Origin: Hericium rajendrae
Taxonomy: Eukaryota; Basidiomycota; Agaricomycetes; Russulales; Hericiaceae
Direction of reading: 5' to 3'
Assembly (NCBI GenBank): GCA_033439255.1
Contig: CM065884.1
Span: forward strand, 2,418,001-2,482,000
Length of the DNA: 64,000 nt
Shown: positions 10,225 to 23,599 of the stretch, one piece after another
How the letters are laid out: every line of letters starts with the position of its first letter
Position numbering within the stretch: the first letter of the stretch is position 1
The notes under the pieces: model-generated
Told to the model about the DNA's origin: nothing
Databases searched by the model: none
Seen by the model: the letters and a program-made list of their open reading frames with translations, nothing else
Program-made: the position numbers and the translations under genes

Positions 10225-12900
10225 ATGCTGGATCACTGCTCTATATCCCATAAAGGTCATCCGATTTTTTTTTCTTCATGTTCTCGCTCGCTCACATCTC
10301 CCGTTAGGTGGCATAGTGTTATGGTCTCGTTCCTTTACGCCGGCCGCTTCAGATTTGGTTTCCTCTTCCGCTTCTCCTGTGAGCTCGCTCATACGCGAAG
10401 TTCTCATCGAGGATCGTACCCCAGAAACAAATTTCGAAAAGGATGGGTGCACTTTGACGTGGACGTTTGACAATGATCTCGAGCTGATCATCGTTGTGCG
10501 TCCCTACCTGCCAATGCGCATCTAATCGCGTTGTTGATTTCGCTCTTCCAGATTGCATATCAGCGCATTTTGCATCTGACATACATTGATGATCTGCTTG
10601 CAGCATTGAAGACATTATTTATCAAGCTGTTTCATCCATTTCTTACCACATTCGTCGCGTCCCTGCACACCCTCACTGACGGCGACGTGGCTATTTCTAC
10701 TGGTGCCCTGGACCTGTTTCATTGGGACTTTCCGAAAGCATTGGAAGGATGGGACACTATATTCGACAAGTTATTGAAAGGTGTAGAGGAGAAGGCTGCA
10801 GAGGTACGCACTCACCCTGAGAGTGAATCCTTCAGTTTTGATGCGGCTTGCTAGGGTCGGAAGTTCCGTATTCGCCCTGCGATCCGAAATACCTTGGAAT
10901 CCCCAAGCCTCATTTCGAAAGGTCTGGACGCGGGTGGGTTCATTTGTTCTGGGTCTTGCTAACTGCAATGCTGAAGTGCGGTACCAGTTTCCGATGGACA
11001 CTCTTCCCCAAAATTGGATGAACAAGAGATTGCTAGGAATGTGCAAGCCCTCAAAATCAGGCTGAGAGGTAGAGGCGGGAAGCGCGGAGCGCGAGGGATA
11101 GTGCGAGCCCATTCTGGGAGTAGCAAAGACAGCTACCCCAATTTTGAGTAGGTCAATTTATCATTTGGCATTTTCCGATCTTATTTCTTCCATATCACAG
11201 TTCCGATATCGCTGCCAACCGTAAGTCTAAAGAGAAGGTCCAGCGCAAGTGGGGAGACCAAGCCCCGACGGAGTCTGATATGGCTTCTCTCGATTTCAGT
11301 TCTGACAAACTCAGAGATGTTGGCTCAATCGGCTCGCCGGACCTGCATGCTCTGGTGGATGAAACATCTTTAGGTATACGTACGAGTGACGGTCTTTACG
11401 AAGTGAAGGATTGGGAATTTGGTCAGGTCGCGAACGAAGCAGATGATGCTGTCTCGCAAGCCTTGAACACAACGAACCGGCCTCCTGTAGAAAAACCCTC
11501 AGCAACTTCCCTTGGTGCTCTTGGATCTGTGTTGGCGCGGCTGACGGGATCAAAAGTGCTCGTGCAGGAAGATTTGAGACCAGTACTCGAGGACATGAAA
11601 CAGCATCTGATGAAGAAAAATGTCGCAAAGGATATCGCGGAGAAAATATGCGAAGGCGTGGAGGAGAGCTTGGTAGGAAAGAGGGTCGGTGGTTTTCAGA
11701 GTGCGTCCCATGCTTTTGTTGGTATAATGCATTATCTTAGGGCATTATAAGCAACGAACGCTACTGTTCGCCAGGCGCTATCAATATCTATCACGCGGAT
11801 CCTAACTCCTAAGACATCAACGGATCTCCTGCTGTCTATTCGAAGCAAACTTTCGTCTCCGTTGTCATCAACGCAGCTACGATTGCCGTATACTATCGCC
11901 TTCGTTGGTGTGAACGGTGTTGGCAAGAGCACGAACTTGTCTAAAGTTTGTTTCTGGCTCATACAGAATGGGCTTCGAGTTCTCATTGCTGCTTGTGATA
12001 CTTTCCGGTGAGTTTTGATAGTGTATTCTCAGCTGTCTGTCGTTTTGAGGGGTCAACAGCAATGCTGACTGAATTTGTAGAAGCGGCGCAGTAGAGCAGT
12101 TGCGGGTACATGTTCGAAATTTAAGCATGCTGGGCATCAATGGAGCGACGGATAGCAAAGGAAGGGTCGAACTCTACGAGAGAGGGTATGGAAAGGACGC
12201 CGCTGGCATCGCGAAGGAAGCCATTGCCTTTGGTATTTTCGATTGATCCATTTTTGAATTCGTTTTCACATAACTCACTGTAGCGAGGGACAATGACTTC
12301 GACATCGTACTTATCGATACGGCTGGTCGAATGCAAGATAATGAGGTATGTGCGTCTTCCGTCGGATGATATGAGATGATTTACCACAATTTCAGCCATT
12401 GATGCGTGCCTTGGCAAAGGTCAGTCGAACACGTGGGACCACCGGACCTTGTTTCTAAGTGAGCTTTTGCAGCTCGTCTCCGTAAATAATCCCGACAAAA
12501 TAATCTTCGTCGGCGAGGCGCTTGTGGGAAATGAGGCAGTGGACCAGTTGTCTAAGTTTGATCGGGCGCTTCGCGACTTCTCTGGATTGAGCGGCATCGG
12601 CAAGGGTCGCGGAGTGGATGGGATGTTAGTGACTAAATGGGATACTGTCGATGACAAGGTACCAACATCTTATCATGTATAGGACCTCTTTTGACTTGTC
12701 TGTCTATCAGGTTGGCGCTGCTCTATCGATGACCTACGTCACTGGACAACCGATTCTCTTTGTCGGGACTGGTCAGGTATGTCGAACATGAAATTATCCT
12801 CCGAATAGGCATTGATAATGCTCTATGACTTTGACAGACATATACAGACCTGAGGCAATTGCGTGTGGCCAATGTTGTCCAAGCGATCCTTTCCGACTAG
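10225..12900 (+). CDS. SRP101: signal recognition particle receptor, alpha subunit
   Basis: SRalpha is the ER-membrane-docked GTPase that receives the SRP-ribosome complex during co-translational protein targeting. I read 13 exons: 10225-10255, 10308-10495, 10552-10803, 10855-10921, 10988-11147, 11201-11700, 11752-12007, 12081-12232, 12284-12345, 12396-12419, 12473-12658, 12711-12776 and 12838-12900. They sum to 2,007 bp, or 668 aa. The N-terminal SRX/longin domain that binds SRbeta starts MLDHCSISHKGGIVLWSRSF. A basic linker follows (QALKIRLRGRGGKRG). The NG GTPase domain shows G1 GVNGVGKST, DTFRSGAVEQ, G3 DTAGRMQ, G4 TKWD and the closing GTGQTYTDLRQLRVANVVQ. One exon (12396-12419) is only 24 bp. 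All junctions keep phase, so the gene looks intact. Confidence 0.96.
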
Positions 12901-14861
12901 AATCATCTACGTATTTCTATATGTGGTTTGATAACATCAAAGGCATTTTGTGTTGTCTCAGTACTGTGGCTAACCCAAAACCGGGCCACCCCACTACCGG
13001 GTCATCCAGCCTGCCAAAGTGTCAGTTTTTGCGCTTTCAAATATATAGATAAGTCCATATCGTTCCTTAGATTATTATCTAAGTACTGATTGAAAAGAGG
13101 GGGTGTCTTGCCGTGGTTAAAGAATGACGGCTCACGGTAAAGAGAATGGGAAATTGTTCGCATTTGGAGTTTCGTCCTATTCCAGTTTACATTCGACCGT
13201 CGTGCTGAAGGAATAATTCCTGGTCCTTCCTGGTTCCGATCCCAGCTCTTATCCAGTCAGTTGTCAGTAGCTTGTCAGTAGCCTAATGTCTCAGTCTAGT
13301 AAGATAGACGACGCGCAAATCCACCACTCCTTATGTAAGCAACTCGGACCCTCGACGGCGATGACAACTCCTCCATGGCCACTTACACATTCATAAAACT
13401 ACCTCCTGGGATGTATAGCAGGGATGCATGAGCACAGATGCCCGGAAGAATTTCGAGGAAATATGAAATTTTGGGGGCTGTATAAGGCCCACAACCTGAA
13501 CCAACCCAACCCTTCCCGAAAGTGCTTTACTGTCCTTTCCGACGCTCCTGGTGCATTTTCCAAAATTTGGGCACGCTGTTCATGCCTGTGGGCTTATTAA
13601 TAATAACTCAAATATTAATAATATAAAAAATCGGCCAATCACAGGCCTCTATCTAAGGCCTCTGCTGCTGCTTGTCGGGGCGAGTATCATCGAACGGAGT
13701 GAAATTGTTAATATTAAGGTAGCTTACAATGACCATTCCTTGGTGGAGACCATGAATACGTGTCATGCCTATTTTTTGGGGGGCGTGCTGCCGCGCGCAA
13801 GCAATCATATTGCAGTAATTTGTGATCTGAGTTCTGACCGAACTATGTTAGCTGCAGAGTGATTTATGTCCTCAAAAGGTGGGACCAAACTATCTATATA
13901 GCTATTATGTCCTGAGCTGTTCTTATTGATGTGTAGGAACTGAAGGTGGCCGTTTCGCGCGCTCGAGGCTTCTCCAGGGTGGGCACTCAAAACTTCATCA
14001 CCGAGACGGCGCCTGCTACTGATTTTTGCACACCGGACGGCCCGACATCATGCGAAAATTCCTCCGCTGTCTCCCAGAACACGTCTGCGGAGTCCTCGAC
14101 GAGTGCGACGGTCTGCAGAAGTGAGCTGAGCGCAGCACGACGCGATGCTGGACGCGACGCGCTCGTCCTAACACGCCCGGCAAGCGGCCCGGAGCCATCC
14201 GCTGGCGGATCCTCCAGCAAACCGCTAGCAGCTAGCTGACTAATGCTAGCGGCCACAGGCATGAACAGCGTGCCGGATTGTGCCGGATTTCCCATTGTTC
14301 AGATATCGTTCGGACGCTGACAAATGCTTCCAAATGTTTCCTTCGCTTCCCGTACCCGACTAAGCGACGAGACGGTGAGATGAGACGAGACGAGACGGGC
14401 GAGCAGGAATTGAGCAGCCCCAATTGTTATTGAGAGAATAATCATGGTGAAGAGTAACTACGATATTGTTTCAAATGTAAAACCCACTGCTACTCCACCA
14501 CCCCTTTCAGAACCAGTGAGTTAGAGTCAAGAGTTTCGGTGGTTTCGGTGTCCTTTCCTTTCCTTTCCGAGTCAATAGGAGACCACCCACTGCTCAGGCT
14601 GCCTCCCGGGATGGATGGGTAATATGAGCCTGCATCTTTGCTACTCGACGGACTGGTTCGGTATGACACGAACAGCAGGTATCAGAGCTGATCAAGGTGT
14701 AAGTCAGAGGCAGCGGCCTCTTGTGCTGACCTCGACAAATGTTTGCCTCCAGACAAGCTAGTTGACTTATGTGGGAAAAATCTAGTGGAGAATACTAGGC
14801 ATGTTGGAGTCAATACAAATGGCATTAAACAGATTCTACGAACATCATGTCAAGTTGTAAA
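12901..14861. other. intergenic region between convergent SRP101 and MBF1 genes
   Basis: Both neighbours end here. Open frames near 13551-13862 and 13946-14295 overlap on opposite strands and show no domain or exon structure. A short GAGAC-type simple repeat lies near 14370-14400. I see no further gene. Confidence 0.5.
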
Positions 14862-15637
14862 CTACGACTTCTTCGAGCTCTCAAGTTTCTTTCCAATGTC
14901 TGACCCTACGTGATAGGATGAAGTCGATCAGTATCAACAGTATACAGACGGGTTATAAATCATATAACATACCACGCAGCTTAACTCCCAAAACACGCTC
15001 GAGCTTGCCCAATATTTGGGGATTTGGTATAGCCCGACCTGATTCATAATCTTGTAACACAGAAGGCTTCTCATTTATCTTCTGAGCCACATCTTTCTGT
15101 GAAAGCTTCCGGTCCATGCGAGCTGTCTGCATGGCCTACATGGGGCCGTAGGGAAGTAGGGTCAGAATTGGAACCAAGACGAGCTTGTGGAGCGACGAGA
15201 AAGGAAACATACCCTGCCCACGCTCGGCGCAATTTTCGGTGGGGGCGCAACTTCATTCTCACGATCCAACTTGGCAATCCTCTGGTGGTCGGTACCTGTA
15301 AACCAATTGAATGATTCAAGAAAACGGAACGAGAGCAAAATCATACCTTGGTGCGCCTTGTTGGCGCCACTTGTAACTTTCTTATCTGTAGCGACGATAG
15401 CCCCGGTTCGTCTGGCCTAGATATACCAGTCAGTCTTCAATTGATGGTTCCTGTATGAATACACAAACCGCTGATGCAAAGCATTTGGAGGGAAGAGAGT
15501 AAGTACACTGCACACGAAATGCAGACTAGAGGGTGCGTGACAAACGCACCATTCAGATCAGAAGTAGTTCTAGTGACCTTCGGCGCCTTCGCCTTGCTGC
15601 CTATAACGAGTTGGCTGTCCCACTCGACGTTGCTCAT
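14862..15637 (-). CDS. MBF1: multiprotein-bridging factor 1 (transcription coactivator)
   Basis: MBF1 bridges gene-specific activators and TATA-binding protein, and also acts at collided ribosomes. The ATG is at 15635-15637 ([20 protein letters not shown]). Exons on the minus strand are 15550-15637, 15469-15470, 15347-15416, 15213-15295, 14973-15135 and 14862-14905. The total is 450 bp, or 149 aa, the usual family length. The second exon is only two nucleotides (CG). With it the protein reads [16 protein letters not shown], exactly the conserved MBF1 core; without it the frame is lost. The helix-turn-helix domain is complete ([40 protein letters not shown]) and the tail reads [16 protein letters not shown]. 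It is divergent from NOT1, 287 bp away. Confidence 0.94.
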
Positions 15638-15924
15638 CTTCGTTGCTTATCTGTCGTTTGATGCTGAGTACTTGAAGTGAGAGAGTTACGGTGAAGGATG
15701 GTGAATAAGCCGACAGTGCCATATACAGTGTGGGTGAGGCGGAGCCTGAATATGAGTGGCCAAACAATCCCTAACAGTCAGGACGTCAGGCTAGAACTTA
15801 CTAATCCAACACGCACTTATACCGAGGCTCTGGGAGCTTCGAGTACCTCATACACAGTGAGAGTATCTCTTGTCGACTATACTTGACCACGCGAGCAGGC
15901 TTCTTTTGACTCTGGCCTTCTGCT
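15638..15924. promoter_or_regulatory. shared divergent promoter of MBF1 and NOT1
   Basis: Only 287 bp separate the start codons of two genes transcribed away from each other, so both promoters and both 5' untranslated regions must overlap or abut here. No clear TATA box is seen. The assignment rests on position alone. Confidence 0.5.
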
Positions 15925-18900
15925 ATGGATAATCCTCCAAGCAACAACATTCACACCATCGTGAAGGCACAAATCGTATTTCTTCTCTCTACCTTGACAG
16001 AAGATAATTTCGACCGAAATCAAGCTGAAATACGCTCTGTAAGCAAATGTATTGCAACTGTCTTCATGTTTTTGACACAGCCGATGCAGTTATCCGAGCA
16101 ACATGGGATCGAGACATATCTGCATTTCATTCGACGTCTCATCGTACATTCACAAGGCCGATTACAGTCCACTGCTACATCCTCGGCGTTCGACACCTCC
16201 ACTTCCTTAACCTTTCGCCTTCTAGTTCAAGAGACCCAACGTCTTGCACGCGACCCTTTTCTAGCGGAAAGGTTTCGGGATGCATTGGATCGTGGCGAGG
16301 GCGAGATTTTTCGTCATTTTGATCTCATGCGTTTTATGGACCGAGTTGGCCTTCGCCCCTTGGAACGACTTGTCCTGGCATCGTCAATAACGACCACATC
16401 GACTCGCAAAGAACTATCTGAACAGGCTACTACGGTCATACGTGTCGAATTCGAGAATGCCGTTCTGTCTCTGTGTCAACACCCCTCGTTCGATCATGCA
16501 GATCTCTCGCCGAGTCATGTGGCCAAGTTGCTTTCCAATCTTCTGGTGGGACCGTCTTTGGACGCTCCTGTCCTTGATGCTGTTCAACGTCAAGCACTCA
16601 TTGCTGCAGCTCAAGCTAAATATGGATTAGATGCTGTCACGCCAATGTTACGTCAAGTACTTCCTCATCTAAGGTCTGTCCCCATGATTACGTGAAGCTA
16701 TAGTGCATGACATCGTCTTTTAGTTTACCATCTGGAACCTCGCTTGTCCAGGCTTTCAATCAGCTTGGCCACGAAGTTACCCAAGACATCGACATTGTTC
16801 GTGCATTGCTGATCCGCTTTGGCATCTCGGATGCGAATCCACCTCATGAAACTCATATCCTGGAATTCGTGTCGAGTCTTGCGCGATTGGCGGCTGAGGG
16901 GTGCGCTCTTGGTGACGTGAATGCGTTTGTCAGAGCATTAAGCAGTTTTGTGAGCATTGTGGTCTATCTTCAATTCACAATTCTCAGAATGTCACAGCCC
17001 GTTGTCTTGAACTGGGCGAACGCCATAAAATCTTTCGACATTCCTGATCGGTTTGGTGTCGACACGGCGACGTTAAAGTTGATAATCGCTATACTCGTGA
17101 ATAGCCCTCGCGACGCTCAAATTCACGCAGTCACCGGCTTCTGGTCCACGTGGTCAAACTCATTATATCAACTACGACTGTTGGATGCTCTGCTTTCTCT
17201 TCCGGCGGACACTTTCAATTTTGTGACCCTACCGGGAAAACGTATCGTCACGATGGATGATGTGGCTAGTGCCAGTCCCACGATCAAGACACTTGCGGCT
17301 AATGTACAAGGTCATACCTGGAATTCCTTAGATCTTTTCGAGGTACTCGTGCGCTTAGCTGCTTCAGATTCAGTTGAGGTCCAAAGTCACGTGCGAGATA
17401 TGCTAGACAAAGCTATGCGCATCAGTGCCGAATTAGTGCACATGGGTTTACTGGAAGCACCGGTATGCACATTGTTCTCCTCACTCGTCCGAAAATTAAC
17501 ACTTTATCTTCGACTCACTAGCAGACAACTTGGAATAAGATACGAGTGGAATACTCACAAAAGCTCCTGAACATGTTCTTAGCGGGACACCCAAATCATC
17601 AATTGGTTTTCATGCGTATATGGCAAACGCAGCCTACATACTTGACCACGGCATTCCGTGGTTTTTACGAAGAAAACCCCCTCAACATTACCAGAATACT
17701 TGATGTCGCCCAGGATCTCAAAGTACGTTTGCAACAGGTTATATTGTACATCAGATCTCATGGCATCACGAGCAGATTCTGGATGCGTTACTTGATGTTC
17801 GCCCTTTCGACTTTGCCCTCGACATTGCTGCGCTGGCCTCGCGGAGAGAATATTTGAACCTGGACAAATGGCTCGCTGACCATGTTGGCATCCATGGGGC
17901 GGAATTTCTCCATGCCGTGATCGCGTTTTTGGACGCGAAAATGGAGAGTGAGAAAGCATCGCGGATGTCAGACCCTGTCGTGGAGAGCCGGACAATGGCT
18001 TTGAATCCACTTACAATCTCTATTTTTCTTCGCATTCTTCGGAATAGGTGCGCGCAATGTTCCCTATCATCATAACATTAATTGACTGCCCATCGCAGTT
18101 CAAGTGTTATGCTCTCCAGTGACGTCGATTATTGCTTGGAAGTTCGCAACGCCTGCTTGCAGATTCACCCGCGCCTCATGACGCTTTCCCCAGGATCAGA
18201 CGTGGAACCCGGTTTCTCCGTGGTCACCTACTCTCTGGAGATCGAGGCTGAAGTCGACAGCATTTTCAAGCAAATGTATGATGAACAAATCACAATCGAT
18301 GAAGTCATTGCCATGCTTCAGCGGAACAAGAGTTCTTCTAATCCTCGCGACCAAGAAATATTCTCTTGCATGCTTCATTTTCTCTTCGATGAATACAAAT
18401 TTTTCCAGACTTGGTACCCTGCGCGGGAATTGGCAATGACTGGCTACTTATTTGGCTCCATCATTCAATTCGAGCTTGTCGACTACATCCCACTTGGTAT
18501 CGCCATACGCTATGTGATTGATGCCTTAAATTGTCCTCCGGATACCAATCTCTTTAAATTCGGTGTTCAAGCGCTCTCCCGATTTGAATCTCGACTCTCT
18601 GAATGGCAACCTCTTTGCCAGGCTCTTCTCGATATCCCTCATCTTTTGGAGGTCAGACCAAATCTGGCTGGGAGTATACGTAGAGCAATCAGTGCTCTTA
18701 ACGACGGTGTCACATCGGACATCGCGGACTTCAAGCCTATTTTCCTGGATCCTCCTGCCGTCTTCACTGCCATCAGGCCAGATCGGCACGATGACATGCT
18801 CTGTACGCCACCTGACGAAGTGTCAGATAGAATCCTTTTCATTGTCAATAACCTTGCACCAACGAACTTCGATTCGAAAGTGAGCGACATGAAAGCGAAT

Positions 18901-21900
18901 TTCAATACCGACTATTCTTTGTGGTTTGCGCGTTACCTGGTAGAGCAGCGCATTTGCATCGAGCCCAACAATCACAAGCTCTATCTACGCTTTCTCGATG
19001 CTCTTGGTGCTCGATCTTTGATGCAACTCGTTTTTCAAGAGACCATAGTCAAATCAGCTGCAATGCTCAATTCTGACAAGACTTTACAATCCAGCGCCGA
19101 ACGCAACATTTTGAAGAACGTAGCTGCCTGGCTTGGCGCGATTACACTTGCTCGCAACATACCAATCAGGCATAAAGTCCTTTCTTTCAAGGACCTTCTC
19201 CTCGAGGCTCATGAAGGTGGTCGACTTGTTGTCGCTATACCATTCGTCTGCAAAACTCTCGAATCCGCTTCAGCATCGAAGATCTTCAGGCCTCCAAATC
19301 CTTGGCTCATGGGTGTCATCAATCTGCTGGTGGAACTCTATCACTTTGCAGACTTGAAGTTAAACCAGAAATTTGAAATTGAAGTCCTTTGTGGAAGTCT
19401 CAAAATTGACGTTGAAAGCGTAGAAGCAGCCTCTATTTTACGCAATCGGCCTCTGGCAGAGACGATGGCAGGGCCACCCCTACCGGATTATGTGGCGGAT
19501 ATTGATGCGTTACCTATGGGCGGTTACGATGTCACCAATCTACAGACCGAAAATCAAGTATTAACACTCGGAGGCGGCAGCACGGACGCTCATCGGGCAT
19601 TAGGTTCTCAGATCGAGGTCATCCTTGCTGACCTTACGCAACATGCGATGTTCAACCCACAGCTAGTACCTCTGTCAAGTAACTCGGCGTTCAAACGCGC
19701 GGTAATCCTCGCCCTGGACCGTTCTGTCCGCGAGGTTAATATTCCGCTTCCTCCTGTTATGCATATATGTTTCTCATTATGTTTTCTTTCAGATTATCCT
19801 GCCAGTGGTGGAAAGATCTGTGACAATTGCCTGCATTTCGACACGTGAGCTTGTGATCAAAGACTTCGCCACCGAAGCCAGCGAAGAAACTTTGCGTCAA
19901 GCATCGCATCGTATGGCCCGGAAATTGGCTGGGAGTCTGGCATTAGTAACTTGCAAAGAACCTTTGAGGAGCAATCTGTCCAGTCACGTTCGCCATCTTT
20001 TGAATGAACACGGTTTCACTGAGGTGTGGTTCGTTTCTTCTACGCACTTGTCACGTACTAATCGGGATGATAGCAAATGGTTACGAACGAGGCAGTTATC
20101 ATCCTTGTACAAGATAATATCGAGGTGGCTTGTCAAGCAATTGAGAAGGCTGCTATGGACCGTGCCATCGTGGACATAGATGAAAGTCTGGCCCCAGCGT
20201 ATGAGACTCGACGTCGTCATCGTCAAGTATGCATCTCTTTCCAGGCTTAAACAAGGAGCTGACACGGTATTGCGCTACAGGCGAATCGCGGACAGTCTTT
20301 CTGGGATCCTGCGTCTGCGCACTCCAGCTTTTCGACCTCGTTGCCCGATCCTTTGAGAGTCAAATCATCGGGAATCCAGCAGCATCAACTGGGGGTTTAC
20401 GAAAACTTTGGTATCTCACAAACTACATTGTTAAGTATTGTAACTAAAGAATTGGCAGGTCTTGAATCCAAGCGATCTTGGGCAAGCCGACCCTCTTCGG
20501 CTGCATCCTACTCGCGTAGCGACCTTTTATCAACCGGGATGTATCCGACGTCGCCGGCAGCTGACGCATCGGCAACAGGATCGTCTGCATTGTCCCATCA
20601 AGAGGCCATGGATCGTTTCAATGTCGGTTCTATTCATATTTTAGTTATCTATCAGGCTGACAATGTCACAGGCTTATGTGAAGGAGTTGGACTCTGCCTT
20701 GGCTCAACTTCCCATTGAAGCATTGGCTGCACTATCTCCAAATCATGAAATTCGACACCTTGTTCGCCAAATGATACAGGTGGTTGTTGATTCCAGGGAC
20801 CACCGTCGTACGCCATTGCTCGTATCACAGAAGATTGTGCAACTTCTCTACAAGACCCATAATCAATTAGCGAGGGAAATATATGTCGCCTTACTTGATC
20901 AGCTTTGCCATTCGTTTGAAGACGTAGCCAAGGAAGCGATTACATGGCTTATTTATGCAGATGACGAAGTGAGTCCTGCACATCACCTTCTAAATCTGTG
21001 CTAATGTGTGAATATCCTACAGCGAAAGTTGAACATACCGGTGACAGTCATGTTATTGCGTAGCGGTCTCATCACTATCGCACAGCAAGATCAGCAGCTT
21101 GCAAAGTTCCTTTTCTCGGACCAGCGACTTAGTTTACAAGATTTCGCCGCGGGACTGATCAGGGAATGTCTAACTTGTGATCCGCCACTGGCTTCGCAAA
21201 GCCAGTTCAATTGTACCGTCGATGTTCTCGTTCAGATTATGCAGTCTGGAAAAGCAAGTGATGAGTGAGCACATTCATCTTGTTCATTTTCGAACATACG
21301 CCAATAATGTTTTTAGAACTGTACGACTTTTGGATGACCTACGTGGCGTACGAAGACTCGCATCACTTGAAACCTCGCGCGGACAGCAGAACAGTCCTAA
21401 ACCAGAGGCTGAACACCTGCGTGAAAAGCTCTTCATCTGGTTCCAGCAATGGGTCAATATCTTTCAACGTTCGCACTCCCCTGAGAAGTCATTCGTTCCC
21501 TTCATTACTCAGTTGACCAAGCATGGCATACTCAAAGTGGAGGACCTATCGTCATTCTTCTTCAGGGTCTGTGCGGAGTCCAGTGTCAACAGCTACCTTA
21601 AGTGCATATCTTCAGGAGACCACAGATATGCATTCCATGCGTTGGATGCCATGTCAAGACTGATCGTTTACATCATCAAGTATCATGGAGATGCTTCAGG
21701 TGTCAACAACGATCAGGCTAAAGTACACTATCTAACAAAGATCCTTTCCATCTTTGTGCTTGTCCTCGCTAATACACACGAGGAACGAGGACTTGCTTTT
21801 CCACAAAAGCCTTTCTTACGATTCTTTTCAAGTTTGATCAATGACTTGCATGCTATGGAGGCACATCTCGGGTCTGCATATTTTCACTTGCTTCTTGCGA

Positions 21901-23139
21901 TGAGGTTTGCATTTCTCCCTTTTTTCTGGAGCATTCTGCTAATCCTATGGTTAGTGACACTTTCAGTTCCTTACAACCAATATACTTTCCAGGCTTTGCC
22001 TTCTCATGGCTCAGTTTGATTTCTCACCGTATGTTCATGCCAAAGCTTTTGCTGTCCGAACACCGGGAAGTAAGTAATAGGAATATTCACATTGAATTGA
22101 CGGCTGATTATATTTTAGGGCTGGTCTGCATTCCATAAGCTTTTGTTATCGCTGTTCAAATTTTTATCCCCTTTCCTCAAGTCGGCAGAACTGGAACAAC
22201 CCTCCCGCGATCTATATCGGGGCACACTGAGGCTATTGCTCGTTCTACTTCACGACTTTCCGGAATTCCTCAGCGAATACTACTTCACACTTTGCGACGC
22301 TATACCGCCCTACTGTATACAGCTCCGCAACATTGTCCTGAGCGCCTTTCCTCCGACTCTTACTCTCCCCGATCCGCATCTACGCCTGATCAAGTTTGAT
22401 GCAATCCATGAGATGGGACCAATTCCTCCAATTTTGAGCGACTTCACATCTGCTCTTCAATGTGGCGATCTCCGTAGCCAGCTTGATCAGTATCTTCTCA
22501 ACAGGGGATCACCTACCTTTTTGCTGTCATTGATAGACCGACTAAAAATTTCGGTGCTAGATCATACGGCAACCAGGTACAATGTGACTCTTATCAACTC
22601 ATTGGTCATGTACATTGGCGTTTCGTCTGTAGCTCAGGCCAAAGCAAAGAGTAGATCCTCGCTCTTCAAGTCTAGTGATCCTGGTGTTATGGCTCTGCAA
22701 TATCTTATCACAAATCTGGATACGGAAGGTTTGTTTTTCATGTTGTTGTTCATAAATTTTGATTAACAATTTAAACAGGCCAATATTACCTTTTCAGTTC
22801 AATGATATTACATCTCCGATATCCAAATGCACACACACACTGGTTCAGCTCATTGTTGCTGCATTTATTTCAGGAGATACAGGATGAACTTGTCGAAGAA
22901 GTTCTTGTTCGTACTCTTTTGGAAAGGTTCATTGTGCATCGTCCTCATCCATGGGGGGCATTGATGACATTTATCGAGCTCTTGCACAACTCGAAATATG
23001 CATTCTGGAACAAGAGTTTCATTCAATCACTACCTGAAGTTACATTGCTATTGGAGAGTGTGAGTATTTCAGTTATCTATAGTAATTGTCAGCTTTTGAC
23101 CTTACATGTTAGGTGGCACGATCAATCTTTCAATTATAA
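15925..23139 (+). CDS. NOT1: CCR4-NOT complex scaffold subunit NOT1
   Basis: NOT1 is the large helical-repeat scaffold on which the CCR4-CAF1 deadenylase, CAF40 and NOT2/3/5 assemble, and so controls mRNA decay. The start is MDNPPSNNIHTIVKAQ and the end VARSIFQL, stop 23137-23139. Many short introns break the gene (for example 16674-16723). Conserved blocks in order are SRILDVAQDLK-like RILDVAQDLKILDALLD and IAALASRREYLNLDKWLAD (near 17.7-17.9 kb); the CAF1-binding MIF4G domain (SSNPRDQEIFSCMLHFLFDE, near 18.35 kb; LGIAIRYVIDALNCPP, near 18.5 kb); the CAF40-binding DUF3819 region (RALGSQIEVILADLTQHAMF to HRMARKLAGSLALVT, 19.6-19.95 kb); and the C-terminal Not1 superhelix (YYLFSSMILHLRYPN, NSKYAFWNKSFIQSLPEVTL, 22.78-23.05 kb). 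Estimated length is about 2,000 aa. No break was noticed, though not every intron border was worked out. Confidence 0.94.
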
Positions 23140-23599
23140 TTTCTTTCTTATGATTATATCGATCATCTGTAAAATTGCCTGTTATAACTTCTTTTACTTT
23201 AGTATATCTTGAATTATCATTATTGCCATTTGCAGTAAAGTTGGCGCCGCATTGTTTTCGATGTGTCGTGTGATCTTTCGCATTGAAAGTTCCGGTTGCC
23301 ATAGCTCCTCGAGGAGGTATTCGATTGACGTGAACAAAAGTGTACTGGATTTGCCTTGATGAGTACTTGTGTACCTTGGTTTTTTTTGGACAATTTGGTG
23401 CACATAGTAAAAAGTCAATAAATCACCCCTTCTATATATTGTGAGTCCTGTAGGAGTGAAAATAAAACATTTTAAAATAAACAAAAGCCATAAAAGAGTG
23501 TTGCATGGTCAAGGGATGTGCACCTCAGTATCAATTTGGTGAAAAATAAAAATGATAGAGATATGAACTTCGCAGAAGGACTGCTCCTGCCCTAAGGTT
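23140..23599. other. NOT1 3' flank
   Basis: AT-rich sequence with no gene. It includes the 3' untranslated region of NOT1 and the transition into repeat-derived DNA. Confidence 0.5.
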
